From Jonesiaceae bacterium BS-20 (GTDB lineage Bacteria > Actinomycetota > Actinomycetes > Actinomycetales > Cellulomonadaceae): a stretch of DNA of 64,000 nt. A model generated the notes under the pieces. That model was not told the DNA's origin. It saw only the letters and a list, made by a program, of their open reading frames with translations, and searched no databases. The position numbers and the translations under genes are program-made. Each line of letters starts with the position of its first letter. The stretch's first letter is position 1. The stretch spans positions 1,736,001-1,800,000 of the forward strand of contig CP146203.1 of the NCBI GenBank assembly GCA_039995105.1, written 5' to 3'. Below are positions 16,461-25,578 of this stretch, in pieces.

Positions 16461-18272
16461 ATGGACGAGTTTTTTACACCAGCATTGGTCACGTTTGACC
16501 GCAACAATAATCTGAACGACCTGCTTGCAAAACGGGTTGCGGCATCCCCCGCTGGCACCCTCATGGAACGCAAAGACAATGCCGGGGGTTGGGAGAAAAT
16601 AACTGCCAGCGAATTCAATGCCCAGGTCGACGCCACTGCAAAAGGCCTGATCGCATCGGGTGTCGGCATCGGTGATCGTGTCGGAATCATGAGCCGAACT
16701 CGCTACGAATGGTCCCTCTTGGACTGGGCAATATGGGCTGCAGGTGCCGTATCCGTACCCCTATATGAGACTTCAAGCGCCGAACAAGTTGAGTGGATCC
16801 TCAATGACTCCGGAACCGAACTACTCATTGTTGAGGACAACACATTAGCCGCCGAGGTTGCCGAGACTCGGCAAAACTGCCCCTCGTTGCGTGAGGTATT
16901 TATCATTGATGATGGTGCAATCGCCAAGCTGGCCGCTGCGGGCACAGACGTCTCTGACGCAGACCTGGCGGCGCGCAAGGCCAGCGCCACCTTAGATTCC
17001 TCCGCAACGATTATCTATACCTCTGGAACCACGGGCCGCCCTAAGGGCGCCGAGCTCATCCACGAGAACTTCTTTGTGCTAACGGAGAACGCATCCGCCC
17101 GTCTCTCCGAGGTGTTGACCTACGGAAACCGGCGAACACTACTATTTATGCCTCTCGCCCATGTCTTTGCACGGTTCATCCACGTCTTGATTGTGCCCGG
17201 GGGGTCCATACTGGGTCACGTGCCGAGCACTGAAACGCTTATGGCCGATATGGCCACGTTTAAGCCAACATATATTTTGTCAGTCCCACGTGTCTTCGAG
17301 AAGGTTTACAACGCGTCCGAGCAAAAAGCGGTGGCCGGCGGCAAGGGCAAGATCTTTCACTGGGCGGCACGCACCGCGATCTCATACTCCCGCGGTTTCG
17401 ATGATCCAAAGGGCCCAAATTTTGGCCTCAAAGTTCAGCACGCAGTTGCTGACAAACTAGTGCTAAGCAAGATCCGCGCGGCCCTTGGCGGAGATGCCAA
17501 GTATGCGATTTCGGGTGGTGCCGCGCTTGGCGAACGTCTAGGCCACTTCTTTAGGGGTGCCGGACTCATTGTGCTTGAAGGCTATGGTCTAACTGAAACA
17601 ACCGCTCCAACTGCCGTCAACGTTCCCGAAAACGTCAAGATTGGCACGGTAGGACCGCCTCTTCCTGGCTGCGGCGTCAAAATTGATACTGACGGCGAGA
17701 TCCTCGTGAAAGGTCCCCACGTATTTAGGCAGTATCACAATAACGCCCAAGCCACCGCGGAAGCGTTTGATGACGGCTGGTTCCACACCGGTGACATTGG
17801 CTCCCTCGATCAAGACGGATATCTGCGCATCACCGGACGCAAGAAAGAGATCATCGTTACCGCGGGTGGAAAGAATGTGGCTCCGGCCGTTCTCGAAGAC
17901 CGAGTCCGCTCGCACCCACTTGTGTCTCAGGTCGTTGTGGTCGGGGACGCCAAACCGTTTATTGCTGCGCTGCTGACGCTGGACCCCGAGGCACTTGGCC
18001 CTTGGTTGGCAGCTCGGGGAAAGCCAGAACTCACCCTCGAACAAGCTAAAACCGATCCGGATGTCTTGGCCGCTTTGGACCAAGCCGTGCAACGTGCCAA
18101 CAAGGCGGTCTCTCGGGCCGAGTCGATCCGTAAATTCGCGATCCTCGATGATGACTTCACGGTCGCAAACAACTACCTAACCCCATCTCTTAAAGTCAAG
18201 CGGAACCTGGTGCTTGTTGACTTTGCCGATGCGGTTGAAGACCTGTACCGGGGTGTCAAGAAACTCGAGTAG
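16461..18272 (+). CDS. fadD: Long-chain fatty acyl-CoA synthetase (AMP-binding)
   Basis: Activates long-chain fatty acids to acyl-CoA via an acyl-adenylate. The 603-residue protein has the P-loop TIIYTSGTTGRPKGAEL, the adenine motif EGYGLTETTAP, and the hinge region GWFHTGDIGSLDQDGYLRITGRKKEIIVTAGGKNV including the catalytic-lysine domain. It resembles mycobacterial FadD15, which sits in the same part of the genome. ATG at 16461 follows AGGAG; in-frame codons up to 16311 are probably untranslated leader. A long inverted repeat follows at 18292-18342. Confidence 0.94.
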   Translation: MDEFFTPALVTFDRNNNLNDLLAKRVAASPAGTLMERKDNAGGWEKITASEFNAQVDATAKGLIASGVGIGDRVGIMSRTRYEWSLLDWAIWAAGAVSVPLYETSSAEQVEWILNDSGTELLIVEDNTLAAEVAETRQNCPSLREVFIIDDGAIAKLAAAGTDVSDADLAARKASATLDSSATIIYTSGTTGRPKGAELIHENFFVLTENASARLSEVLTYGNRRTLLFMPLAHVFARFIHVLIVPGGSILGHVPSTETLMADMATFKPTYILSVPRVFEKVYNASEQKAVAGGKGKIFHWAARTAISYSRGFDDPKGPNFGLKVQHAVADKLVLSKIRAALGGDAKYAISGGAALGERLGHFFRGAGLIVLEGYGLTETTAPTAVNVPENVKIGTVGPPLPGCGVKIDTDGEILVKGPHVFRQYHNNAQATAEAFDDGWFHTGDIGSLDQDGYLRITGRKKEIIVTAGGKNVAPAVLEDRVRSHPLVSQVVVVGDAKPFIAALLTLDPEALGPWLAARGKPELTLEQAKTDPDVLAALDQAVQRANKAVSRAESIRKFAILDDDFTVANNYLTPSLKVKRNLVLVDFADAVEDLYRGVKKLE

Positions 18273-18291
18273 CAGCCACCAGCGCTGCGGC

Positions 18292-18342
18292 GATAGGGCG
18301 GTAATCTTGCTTTCATAAACGAGGCAGAATTACCGCCCTATC
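18292..18342 (+). terminator. Inverted repeat after fadD
   Basis: Perfect 14-bp arms GATAGGGCGGTAAT (18292-18305) and ATTACCGCCCTATC (18329-18342) with a 23-nt loop. It starts 20 bp after the fadD stop. No T run follows, so factor-independent termination is uncertain. Confidence 0.55.
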
Positions 18343-18404
18343 ACTATCTAGCGCACTAGGATGGGCACAGGAGTTCCACGCCAAGTTCTAGATTGAGGAT
18401 GCAG

Positions 18405-18680
18405 ATGCCCACCGCAATTGTCATGATCGATACCGATCAGTCCCAGATTCCCGAGGTCGCCACCGAGATCGCCGCCGTTCCGGGGGTAGCCGAGGTGTAT
18501 TCCGTCACGGGTGAGGTCGACCTGATTGCAATCGTTCGGGTAGCTAACCATGAAGAGTTCGCAACGGTGATCGCCGACCGGATCAACAAGATCGGCGGGG
18601 TCGAGCGCACTCGCACCTACCTCGCGTTCAGAGAGTTCTCCGACTCCGACTTGGACGCCGCCTTCGATATCGGTCTGTAG
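18405..18680 (+). CDS. Stand-alone Lrp/AsnC ligand-binding (RAM) domain protein
   Basis: A 91-residue protein that is only the alpha/beta effector domain of Lrp/AsnC regulators: MPTAIVMIDTD..., then VPGVAEVYSVTGEVDLIAIVRV and VERTRTYLAF. There is no DNA-binding domain. Such SARP-less stand-alone RAM proteins form rings that bind amino acids and may modulate other proteins. GAGGA lies 5 nt before the ATG at 18405; TTG and ATG codons slightly upstream overlap that site. It converges on trpD and ends at a 23-bp perfect hairpin. Control of trpD or of a full Lrp protein is speculative. Confidence 0.88.
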   Translation: MPTAIVMIDTDQSQIPEVATEIAAVPGVAEVYSVTGEVDLIAIVRVANHEEFATVIADRINKIGGVERTRTYLAFREFSDSDLDAAFDIGL

Positions 18681-18727
18681 CCACGTTCCTCAGCCACGCC
18701 GATCACCAGCGGTAACGGGACATGAGG

Positions 18728-18775
18728 GTTATGCAGAAGGGATCATTGCTTCAGCAATGATCCCTTCTGCATAAC
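18728..18775. terminator. Perfect 23-bp hairpin between RAM-domain gene and trpD
   Basis: Arms 18728-18750 and 18753-18775 are exactly complementary around TC (a functional tetraloop). It lies between convergent genes. No T run flanks it on either side. Confidence 0.8.
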
Positions 18776-18818
18776 TCACTTTAATTTCAGCTGCGTCAGC
18801 GTCTGGACAGACCTGCCG

Positions 18819-19880
18819 CTACTTCGAGGCTTCCGCCCGCCAGGCATCGAGAATCGCCATTGCCTTGCCCTCATCCACGGCCCTCTCGGCTACGCGGAAA
18901 CCACCGCGCAGCCGCTGCGCCAAGCTGCCCGACTGGACCTCAACGTGGGAACCAGCGGCAACCAACGCACTGGCTGCATTGAGCAAGACCGTTTCCCGCA
19001 CTGGGCCCGGTTTACCAGATAAGAACTCTGTGGCTACCCGAGCGTTAAATTCCGCAGTATCACCGCGTAGATCCGCAACGGTAATCGCGCTCAGGCCCAA
19101 ATCAGCAACGGGATCGATCCGCTCGTACTGAATCTCGCCGCGATCCACCGTCCAAATATCCGCCGGCCCGATTGCAGCCAGCTCGTCGAGTCCTTGGGCG
19201 CCATGGAACACGAGCGATTGGGTACCCCTTGCCGCAAAAACACCGGCGATGAGCGGGGCCATCCGCTTGTCGGCAACCCCAACTGCTGTCGCCCGAGGCT
19301 GACCCGGGTTCGTCACCGGACCCAAATAGTTGAAAGCGGTTGGCAGGCCCAACTCTTTACGAGCCGTCGCGGCGTGACGCATTGATGGGTGGAACGTTTG
19401 CGCAAAGCAGAATGTAATACCTACCCGCGCACCAATCTCCGCCACTCGAGCCGGCACGTGATCCAATGGAATGCCCAAAACCTCAAGCACGTCAGCTGAT
19501 CCGGACGACGACGAAGAAGCCCTGTTCCCGTGCTTGACCACCGGGATACCGGTTCCCGCAATCACCAACGAAGCCATGGTGGAAATATTGACCGTGTGTA
19601 GTCGGTCCCCACCTGAGCCCACAATGTCCACCGCTTGGCGCGAGGCCTCAAGGTCTGGGTACGGCACCGCGTGACGCACCATAGCGTTTGCAAGGCCGGT
19701 CAATTCCGCGACGGTTTCCCCTTTGGCACGCAATGCCACCAAGAAGCCGGCCAGTTGCACCGGCGAGGAACTACCCGTCATAACCTGATCCATAGCCCAC
19801 GTGGTGGCCTCTACCGTGAGGTCCTGTCCGCTAATCAGTGAGTTGGTCAGGTCTGCCCAAGTGGGCTTAGATACGTTCAA
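18819..19880 (-). CDS. trpD: Anthranilate phosphoribosyltransferase
   Basis: Second committed step of tryptophan synthesis, joining anthranilate and PRPP. At 353 residues it is full length. Key motifs: VDIVGSGGDRLHTVNIST (PRPP loop; most homologues read GTGGD, here GSGGD), KHGNRASSSSSGSADVLE (anthranilate and PRPP contacts; usually KHGNRAxSSxxG), and FAQTFHPSMRHAA, NYLGPVTNPGQP. It is separate from other trp genes, as in mycobacteria. The receiver-like gene ends 3 bp upstream, so the two are probably one operon. Confidence 0.96.
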   Translation of the reverse strand: MNVSKPTWADLTNSLISGQDLTVEATTWAMDQVMTGSSSPVQLAGFLVALRAKGETVAELTGLANAMVRHAVPYPDLEASRQAVDIVGSGGDRLHTVNISTMASLVIAGTGIPVVKHGNRASSSSSGSADVLEVLGIPLDHVPARVAEIGARVGITFCFAQTFHPSMRHAATARKELGLPTAFNYLGPVTNPGQPRATAVGVADKRMAPLIAGVFAARGTQSLVFHGAQGLDELAAIGPADIWTVDRGEIQYERIDPVADLGLSAITVADLRGDTAEFNARVATEFLSGKPGPVRETVLLNAASALVAAGSHVEVQSGSLAQRLRGGFRVAERAVDEGKAMAILDAWRAEASK

Positions 19881-19883
19881 GAT

Positions 19884-20300
19884 CTACCGCTCCGCCACTG
19901 CTGTGCTGGGCTTGCTCAGCAACTGCTGGACAGCGTCTTGGACCGCAAAAACATCGAGCGGACGTGGCACTGCGTCATCCGCAAGCGACCACGATGCCAG
20001 CCATGCGTCCTGAGCTCGACCCGTCAACAAGAGAATTGGTGGGCAGTCATAGAGCGACTCCTTCAGTTCCCGGGAGATCCCCATGCCACCTACCTTGTGC
20101 GCTTCACCATCCAAAATGAACAGATCGAAGTTGCCCTTTTCGGCAATTTCCCACAGCGCCTCGTAGGTAGCCACTTCGAGCCACTCCACACTTGCCCCGG
20201 CAACGGTGTCACCTACCGCAAAACGGACTTCGCTTCGCACCGAAGAATGGTTGCTGTACAGCAAGATTTTCGGGCCCTTGGTCCCGAGGGTTTCGCTCAT
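19884..20300 (-). CDS. Receiver-like (CheY-fold) conserved protein without output domain
   Basis: A 138-residue protein with a response-regulator-like pattern: KILLYSNHSSVRSEVRFAV, a central FDLFILDGEAHKVGGMGISRELK resembling the phospho-acceptor strand (Asp in LDGE), PPILLLTGRAQDAWLASWSLADDAVPRPLD (the Thr/Ser and, with Pro-Arg-Pro, a replaced Lys-Pro). No DNA-binding domain follows. It is a conserved actinobacterial neighbour of trpD and ctaE. ATG at 20300 has GAGG 7 nt upstream; the in-frame extension to 20357 is less likely. It may be a degenerate receiver that no longer takes phosphate. Confidence 0.8.
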   Translation of the reverse strand: MSETLGTKGPKILLYSNHSSVRSEVRFAVGDTVAGASVEWLEVATYEALWEIAEKGNFDLFILDGEAHKVGGMGISRELKESLYDCPPILLLTGRAQDAWLASWSLADDAVPRPLDVFAVQDAVQQLLSKPSTAVAER

Positions 20301-20549
20301 GACATCCTCACGTTCACATTTGTTGGGTGGATCAACGGCACTATAAGGCCGTGCCACACTTAACTATCGCAGGTAGAAGCCCTGTTCTTAAAGTCGCCAC
20401 GGACTCTACCCAACTTTAGTGACACCTTCTAGGGAATCGTCACGAGAAACTCGCCTTTTTGAAGATTCGGTAGGCATTGTGAGATTCAACCTTCCAAATA
20501 GGTGGGTCTTTGGGCCCAATCAGCCGTGGTCATCGGCAATAATGAAGGG

Positions 20550-21191
20550 GTGTCGACTGTAACGGCTTCTTCAAAAGCCACCCACCACGTAAGCGTGAGC
20601 CGTCCGAACCCTGTTTCGGTTGGGACCATCGTTTGGCTCGCAAGTGAACTCATGTTCTTTGCGGCCCTATTTGCGATGTACTTCACCACTCGTTCCACCA
20701 TTCCGGCAGAACAGTGGGCCGAGGGCACAGGTCAATTGAACTTTACCTTTGCTGCGGCCAACACCACTGTTCTGATTCTCTCGTCGCTGACGTGCCAATT
20801 TGGCACCAATGCCGCTGAGCGTCTCCAGCCACGCCGAACCGGAAGCATCTTCCAGTTCACTAAGTGGGGAATGAACGAGTGGATGACCCTGACCTTCTTT
20901 ATGGGTTCATTCTTCGTTGCCGGCCAGGTATTTGAGTACGCAGAGTTGGTTCAGCACGGGCTGACCATCGCTTCGAGCCCCTATGGCTCCGTATTCTTTA
21001 TCACGACCGGTTTCCACGGACTGCACGTCCTGGGCGGACTCATCGCTTTTCTGTTCCTTCTTGGTCGCTCTTACTCTGCGAAGAAGTTTGGCCACCATGA
21101 AGCCACCACCGCGATCGTCGTGTCATATTACTGGCACTTCGTTGATGTCGTGTGGATTGCCCTCTTTGGCATCATTTACCTCCTGATGTGA
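20550..21191 (+). CDS. ctaE: Cytochrome c oxidase subunit III
   Basis: Core subunit III of the aa3 oxidase, 213 residues with five membrane helices. [27 protein letters not shown] matches the N-terminal helix with the conserved Glu, and [28 protein letters not shown] and [15 protein letters not shown] are typical. GTG at 20550 is chosen by family length; AATAAT lies 6 nt upstream, so the mRNA may be leaderless. An upstream GTG at 20502 adds 16 unlike residues. A hairpin at 21198-21229 separates it from qcrC. Confidence 0.93.
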   Translation: MSTVTASSKATHHVSVSRPNPVSVGTIVWLASELMFFAALFAMYFTTRSTIPAEQWAEGTGQLNFTFAAANTTVLILSSLTCQFGTNAAERLQPRRTGSIFQFTKWGMNEWMTLTFFMGSFFVAGQVFEYAELVQHGLTIASSPYGSVFFITTGFHGLHVLGGLIAFLFLLGRSYSAKKFGHHEATTAIVVSYYWHFVDVVWIALFGIIYLLM

Positions 21192-21197
21192 TCAGGA

Positions 21198-21239
21198 AGC
21201 TCTGATCCGCATAGCTGCGGATCAGAGCTACTTTTAGTT
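21198..21239 (+). terminator. Hairpin between ctaE and qcrC
   Basis: Perfect 14-bp stem AGCTCTGATCCGCA (21198-21211) with 21216-21229, loop TAGC, followed by ACTTTTAGTTT. It begins 7 nt after the ctaE stop, so ctaE and qcrCAB are probably only partly cotranscribed. Confidence 0.75.
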
Positions 21240-21274
21240 TCTATATCCCCCCTAAGCGAGACGAGGATCGATTC

Positions 21275-22054
21275 GTGAAGGCACTCGCTGCCCGCCGACA
21301 CCACCGGTTTGCCCCGGTCGTGCTCGTTCTGCTGGCACTGCTGGTGACCGGCGGCTTATATGCCGCCTTTACGCCGACCACAGCCAGCGCAGACACCACA
21401 ACCAATGAGGACATTGCGGAAGGGCAAAAGCTCTTCCTCGCAAACTGCTCCACTTGCCACGGCAAGGACGCATCAGGGACCGACAAGGTTCCATCACTCA
21501 TTGGCGTTGGTGCTGCATCTGTTAACTTCCAGGTCGGTACCGGCCGTATGCCAATGCAGTCAACTGCACCGCAGGCTGAAGCCAAGCCACCGCAGATGAA
21601 CCCCACCCAGACGAAGCAGCTCGCTGCGTACGTAGCATCTTTGGGCCCCGGCCCAGCAACACCGACGGCAGAGCAGGTTGATCCTGCTCTCGGTGATATC
21701 GCTAACGGAGCCGCACTGTTCCGTACCAACTGCGCAATGTGCCACAACGCGGTAGGTGCTGGTGGAGCGCTCTCCGAGGGTAAGTACGCCCCACCACTGT
21801 GGGAGACATCCCCAACTCACATCTATGAAGCAATGGCAACCGGGCCTCAGTCCATGCCAGTGTTCAATGATGCAACGCTCACCCCAGACGAGAAGCGCGA
21901 CGTTATTGCATTCCTCGTTGATCAGCGTGAGGGTTCAACCGGAGGACTGTCACTCGGTTCACTTGGCCCTGTATCTGAAGGTCTGTGGGTTTGGGTCGTT
22001 GGTATCGGAGGCCTCATCGGCTGTGCAGTGTGGATTGGAGCGAAGTCTTCATGA
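21275..22054 (+). CDS. qcrC: Dihaem cytochrome c subunit of the bcc complex
   Basis: Membrane-bound dihaem c subunit that passes electrons from the bc complex straight to the aa3 oxidase. The 259-residue protein has an N-terminal signal/anchor helix (about 12-32), two haem c sites CSTCH (with CHGKDASG) and CAMCH, and a C-terminal anchor helix WVWVVGIGGLIGCAVWIG. Two haem domains replace a separate soluble cytochrome c, the actinobacterial design. GTG at 21275 has GAGGA about 9 nt upstream. The stop overlaps the qcrA start (ATGA). Confidence 0.96.
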   Translation: MKALAARRHHRFAPVVLVLLALLVTGGLYAAFTPTTASADTTTNEDIAEGQKLFLANCSTCHGKDASGTDKVPSLIGVGAASVNFQVGTGRMPMQSTAPQAEAKPPQMNPTQTKQLAAYVASLGPGPATPTAEQVDPALGDIANGAALFRTNCAMCHNAVGAGGALSEGKYAPPLWETSPTHIYEAMATGPQSMPVFNDATLTPDEKRDVIAFLVDQREGSTGGLSLGSLGPVSEGLWVWVVGIGGLIGCAVWIGAKSS

Positions 22055-23085
22055 GCGACCACAAGAAGGAAGTCGAATTGACCGAGCAACAAACTGTTGC
22101 CGAGTTGGATCGTTTTGAGGATCCAGGTCTGCCGGAGCACAAGTTCCGGATGGCGGACAAGGACCCTAAGGCTGCTAACCGCGCCGAACTACAGGTCAAT
22201 GTTCTTTTCTGGATCTCAATCATCGGCACTATTGGGTCGATTGTTGGTTACTTTATGGTCCGCCCTGATGGCACGGTTGCCGGTGTTACCCGCGCAAACC
22301 TCGTCCTAGGTGTGACCATGTTCCTGTCTCTCATGGGAATTGGTCTGGCAGCTGTGCACTGGGCCAAGACTTTGATGTCTGACCATGAGAAGGCTGAAGA
22401 ACGCCACCCCATCGCTTCCCCACCAGAAGTCCGCGAGGCAGCTATCGCTGAACTCACGGACGGTGTTGAAGATTCGGGAATCGGCCGTCGTACCGTGCTT
22501 AAGGGCTCGGTAGTTACTGCCCTTGCGCTCTTCCCACTCACCATTGCGGTGCCACTGATCTCTTCGGTTGGTGACGACTGGGATGTTTCCAAGTTCCGTC
22601 ACACCATGTGGGAAAAGGGCAAGCGTCTGACGATTGACCCATCCGGTCGCCCAATCAAGGCAGCCGATGTCACCGTTGGTTCAGTTGTGCACGTTATTCC
22701 AGAAGTTTCGGAAGAAATGCGCACCACCCACGAATGGGTATCCGAAAAGGCAAAGGCCGTTGTTCTCGTTGTTCGCATGGATCCAAAGGATCTCATCGAG
22801 AGCGAAGAGCGCAAGACCTGGTCCTACGACGGAATCGTTGCTTACTCAAAGATTTGTACCCACGTTGGTTGCCCTGTAGCTCTTTACGAGCAGCAAACCC
22901 ACCACCTGCTGTGCCCTTGCCACCAGTCAACGTTCGATGTTGCTGACGGTGCCAAGGTTGTCTTCGGACCAGCAAAGCGTGCACTTCCGCAGCTTCCAAT
23001 TGCAGTTGACGACGAGGGTTACCTTATTGCCCAGGACGACTTCAACGAGCCTGTTGGCCCTAGTTACTGGGAGCGTCTCAAGTGA
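22051..23085 (+). CDS. qcrA: Rieske iron-sulfur subunit of the bcc complex
   Basis: A 344-residue actinobacterial-type Rieske protein with an N-terminal extension and three membrane helices (about 50-70, 87-107, and 150-170 after GRRTVLKGS) before the soluble domain. The 2Fe-2S ligands are in CTHVGCP and CPCHQSTFD. It takes electrons from menaquinol and passes them to QcrC. The start ATG at 22051 overlaps the qcrC stop; an upstream in-frame start would lie inside qcrC. The stop overlaps the qcrB GTG by 4 nt. Confidence 0.96.
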   Translation: MSDHKKEVELTEQQTVAELDRFEDPGLPEHKFRMADKDPKAANRAELQVNVLFWISIIGTIGSIVGYFMVRPDGTVAGVTRANLVLGVTMFLSLMGIGLAAVHWAKTLMSDHEKAEERHPIASPPEVREAAIAELTDGVEDSGIGRRTVLKGSVVTALALFPLTIAVPLISSVGDDWDVSKFRHTMWEKGKRLTIDPSGRPIKAADVTVGSVVHVIPEVSEEMRTTHEWVSEKAKAVVLVVRMDPKDLIESEERKTWSYDGIVAYSKICTHVGCPVALYEQQTHHLLCPCHQSTFDVADGAKVVFGPAKRALPQLPIAVDDEGYLIAQDDFNEPVGPSYWERLK

Positions 23086-24719
23086 CCACAACGCAATCAC
23101 CCGCAGCCGCTACTGCGGATTACCTAGACCAGCGCACGGGCATTGGCCACGCAGTCAAGGGTTTCGCTCGCAAGATCTTTCCAGACCACTGGTCATTCTT
23201 GCTCGGTGAAATCGCACTGTACTCCTTTGTCGTACTGCTGATCTCAGGTTTCTTCCTGACCCTGTTCTTCGTGCCGTCAATGGGTCTGACTACGTACCAC
23301 GGCCCCATCGCATCGATGGATGGCCAGCTCATGTCCGAGGCGTTTGCTTCGATCCTCAAGATTTCCTATGAGGTTCGCGGTGGGCTACTCATGCGTCAGA
23401 TTCACCACTGGGCAGCTCTGCTGTTCATGGCGGCCATTGTTACGCACATGATGCGCGTGTTCTTCACCGGTGCCTTCCGCAAGCCACGTGAGCTGAACTG
23501 GATGGTGGGCTTCTTGCTCATGATCCTTGGTCTAGCAGCTGGCTTCACCGGTTACTCACTGCCAGATGACGTGCTTTCCGGTAACGGTCTGCGCATCACC
23601 GACGGCGTTATCAAGTCGATTCCAGTAATCGGCTCGTACATGTCGTACTTTGTGTTCGGTGGGGAATTCCCAGGCGGAGACATCATTCCGCGCCTGTTCT
23701 CGATGCACATCATGGTTGTACCAGCGCTGATCCTGTCGCTTGTTGGTCTGCACCTGTTGTTTGTGGTTCTCCACAAGCACACGCAGTTCCCAGGCGGTGG
23801 CCGCTCGGATAAGAACGTAGTTGGTTTCCCACTGTTCCCTGTTTACGTGGCAAAGGCGGGTGGATTCTTCTTCATCGTCTTCGGTTTCTTGGCCCTCATG
23901 GCCGGCACCATGTCCATCAACAACGTCTGGAACTACGGACCGTATGACCCCTCCCCTGTTTCGGCAGGAGCACAACCAGACTGGTACATGCTCTTCCTAG
24001 AGGGATCGCTACGTCTTATGCCGGGTCAAACCGAGTACGTTATTGGCGGCTACACGCTGTCACTGAACGTCTTGGTACCTGCGGTTGTTATTCCGGGACT
24101 TCTCTTCACGATCCTCGCGGCTTACCCCTTCATTGAGGCTGCAGTAACCAAGGATAAGCGCGAACACCACGTGCTCGACCGCCCGCGTAACGTACCCGTA
24201 CGTACCGGTGTTGGTGTTGCTGTGATCGTTGCGTTCGTTGTTCTTGCGGTAGCTGGTTCCAACGACCTGGTGGCCACTCACTTTGAGATGTCACTGAACA
24301 CGATCACTTGGATCTTCCGAATCGCGTTCTTTGTTGCACCAATCGCTGCGTTCTGGATTACCAAGCGCATCTGCTTGGCTCTCCAACGTAAGGACCGCGA
24401 GTTGGTTCTGCACGGCCACGAGACGGGCCGCATTGTGCGGTTCGCTAACGGCGAGTACGTTGAGGTCCACAGTCCCCTCAACGAGCAGGAACGTTGGCTA
24501 CGCGTCAACTACGATGCGCACAAGCCACTCGAGATCGAGCCAGCAGAAGACTCCCGCGGCGTACGCCGTAAGGGTTACAAGGCCGATCGCCGGATGCAGA
24601 AGCTGTCCAAGTTCTTCTACGAGGACCGCATTGAGCCGGTACGTCCGTCAGAGATGCATGACTCTGCGGCACACGGTGAAATTGCAGCCGACACAGATAA
24701 GCCGGCACTGAACAAGTAG
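23082..24719 (+). CDS. qcrB: Cytochrome b subunit of the bcc complex
   Basis: A 545-residue membrane subunit with eight predicted helices that binds haems bL and bH and oxidises menaquinol. Seen in the sequence: paired histidines (RQIHHWAALLFMAAIVTHMMRVF and SMHIMVVPALILSLVGLHLLFVVLHKH), GYSLPDDVLSGNGLRI, and DPSPVSAGAQPDWYMLFLEG, in which the usual PEWY of the Qo site reads PDWY. A long hydrophilic C-terminal extension (from about 430) is usual in actinobacteria. GTG start overlaps the qcrA stop. It is followed by a GC-rich terminator. Confidence 0.96.
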   Translation: MTTTQSPAAATADYLDQRTGIGHAVKGFARKIFPDHWSFLLGEIALYSFVVLLISGFFLTLFFVPSMGLTTYHGPIASMDGQLMSEAFASILKISYEVRGGLLMRQIHHWAALLFMAAIVTHMMRVFFTGAFRKPRELNWMVGFLLMILGLAAGFTGYSLPDDVLSGNGLRITDGVIKSIPVIGSYMSYFVFGGEFPGGDIIPRLFSMHIMVVPALILSLVGLHLLFVVLHKHTQFPGGGRSDKNVVGFPLFPVYVAKAGGFFFIVFGFLALMAGTMSINNVWNYGPYDPSPVSAGAQPDWYMLFLEGSLRLMPGQTEYVIGGYTLSLNVLVPAVVIPGLLFTILAAYPFIEAAVTKDKREHHVLDRPRNVPVRTGVGVAVIVAFVVLAVAGSNDLVATHFEMSLNTITWIFRIAFFVAPIAAFWITKRICLALQRKDRELVLHGHETGRIVRFANGEYVEVHSPLNEQERWLRVNYDAHKPLEIEPAEDSRGVRRKGYKADRRMQKLSKFFYEDRIEPVRPSEMHDSAAHGEIAADTDKPALNK

Positions 24720-24777
24720 TTCAGTTACTGGACATGACCAGCGGCTTCGCATCTTAGTGAGGCACAGTTGATCAAGG

Positions 24778-24826
24778 GCCCGCGGTAGATTTCCTGCAGT
24801 TTGCGGGAATGAACCGCGGGCCTTTA
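24778..24826 (+). terminator. Terminator after qcrB
   Basis: GGCCCGCGGT (24778-24787) pairs with ACCGCGGGCC (24814-24823), followed by TTT. It ends the qcrCAB unit 58 nt after the stop. Confidence 0.8.
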
Positions 24827-24889
24827 ACGTTATAGTTGGGGGATGCGTTATTTTTCGCATCTGCAAATTTCTAGTTGGAGGTAACCGGC

Positions 24890-25513
24890 ATGGGCGTATA
24901 CACGCTGCCAGAGCTCTCGTACGACTATTCAGCACTTGAGCCACACATCTCAGCTCGCATCATGGAGTTGCACCACTCAAAGCACCACCAGGCATACGTT
25001 ACCGGCGCGAACACCGCGTTGGAACAGCTTGCTGATGCTCGCGACAAGGGCGACTTCTCAGTAGTAAACCAGCTTGAAAAGAACCTTGCATTCAACCTTG
25101 GTGGACACGTTAACCACACCGCCTTCTGGGCTAACCTCTCCCCTGAGGGTGGCGAGCCTACCGGTGATCTAGCTGCCGCTATCGATGAGAACTTCGGTTC
25201 CTTCGAGGCCTTCAAGAAGCACTTTGCCGCCGTTGCCATGGGTGTTCAGGGCTCCGGTTGGTCAATCTTGGCTTGGGATTCAATCGGCTCCAAGCTCATC
25301 ATTGTGCAGCTGTACGACCAGCAGGGCAACATCCCAATGGGTCTAGTACCAATCGTCCTGCTCGACGTTTGGGAGCACGCTTACTACCTCGACTACGTCA
25401 ACGCTCGCGCTGACTATGTTGCTGCTTGGTGGAACATTGTTAACTGGAACGATGCGGCTGAGCGTTTCGCTCGCGCAAGCGCGCAGACTTCCGGTCTGAT
25501 CCTGCCTGCATAG
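24890..25513 (+). CDS. sodA: Superoxide dismutase (Mn type or cambialistic)
   Basis: Converts superoxide to oxygen and hydrogen peroxide. The 207-residue protein has metal ligands in MELHHSKHHQAYV (first His), GGHVNHTAFW (second His), and DVWEHAYYLDY (Asp and third His). GGHVNH carries glycine where Fe enzymes have Ala-Gln, which favours manganese. No signal peptide. GGAGG lies 8 nt before the ATG at 24890. It sits between the qcr and cta gene blocks, so it may protect against superoxide leaked by respiration; that link is inference from position. Confidence 0.96.
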   Translation: MGVYTLPELSYDYSALEPHISARIMELHHSKHHQAYVTGANTALEQLADARDKGDFSVVNQLEKNLAFNLGGHVNHTAFWANLSPEGGEPTGDLAAAIDENFGSFEAFKKHFAAVAMGVQGSGWSILAWDSIGSKLIIVQLYDQQGNIPMGLVPIVLLDVWEHAYYLDYVNARADYVAAWWNIVNWNDAAERFARASAQTSGLILPA

Positions 25514-25539
25514 GTTTCACTGGCGAAAGCTACGTCTAC

Positions 25540-25578
25540 AAAGGGCGGGTGCATCCATGATGGATGCACCCGCCCTTT
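25540..25578. terminator. Perfect hairpin after sodA
   Basis: 18-bp perfect arms (25540-25557 with 25561-25578) around TGA, starting AAA and ending TTT. It lies 26 nt after the sodA stop and before a minus-strand gene end. Confidence 0.85.
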
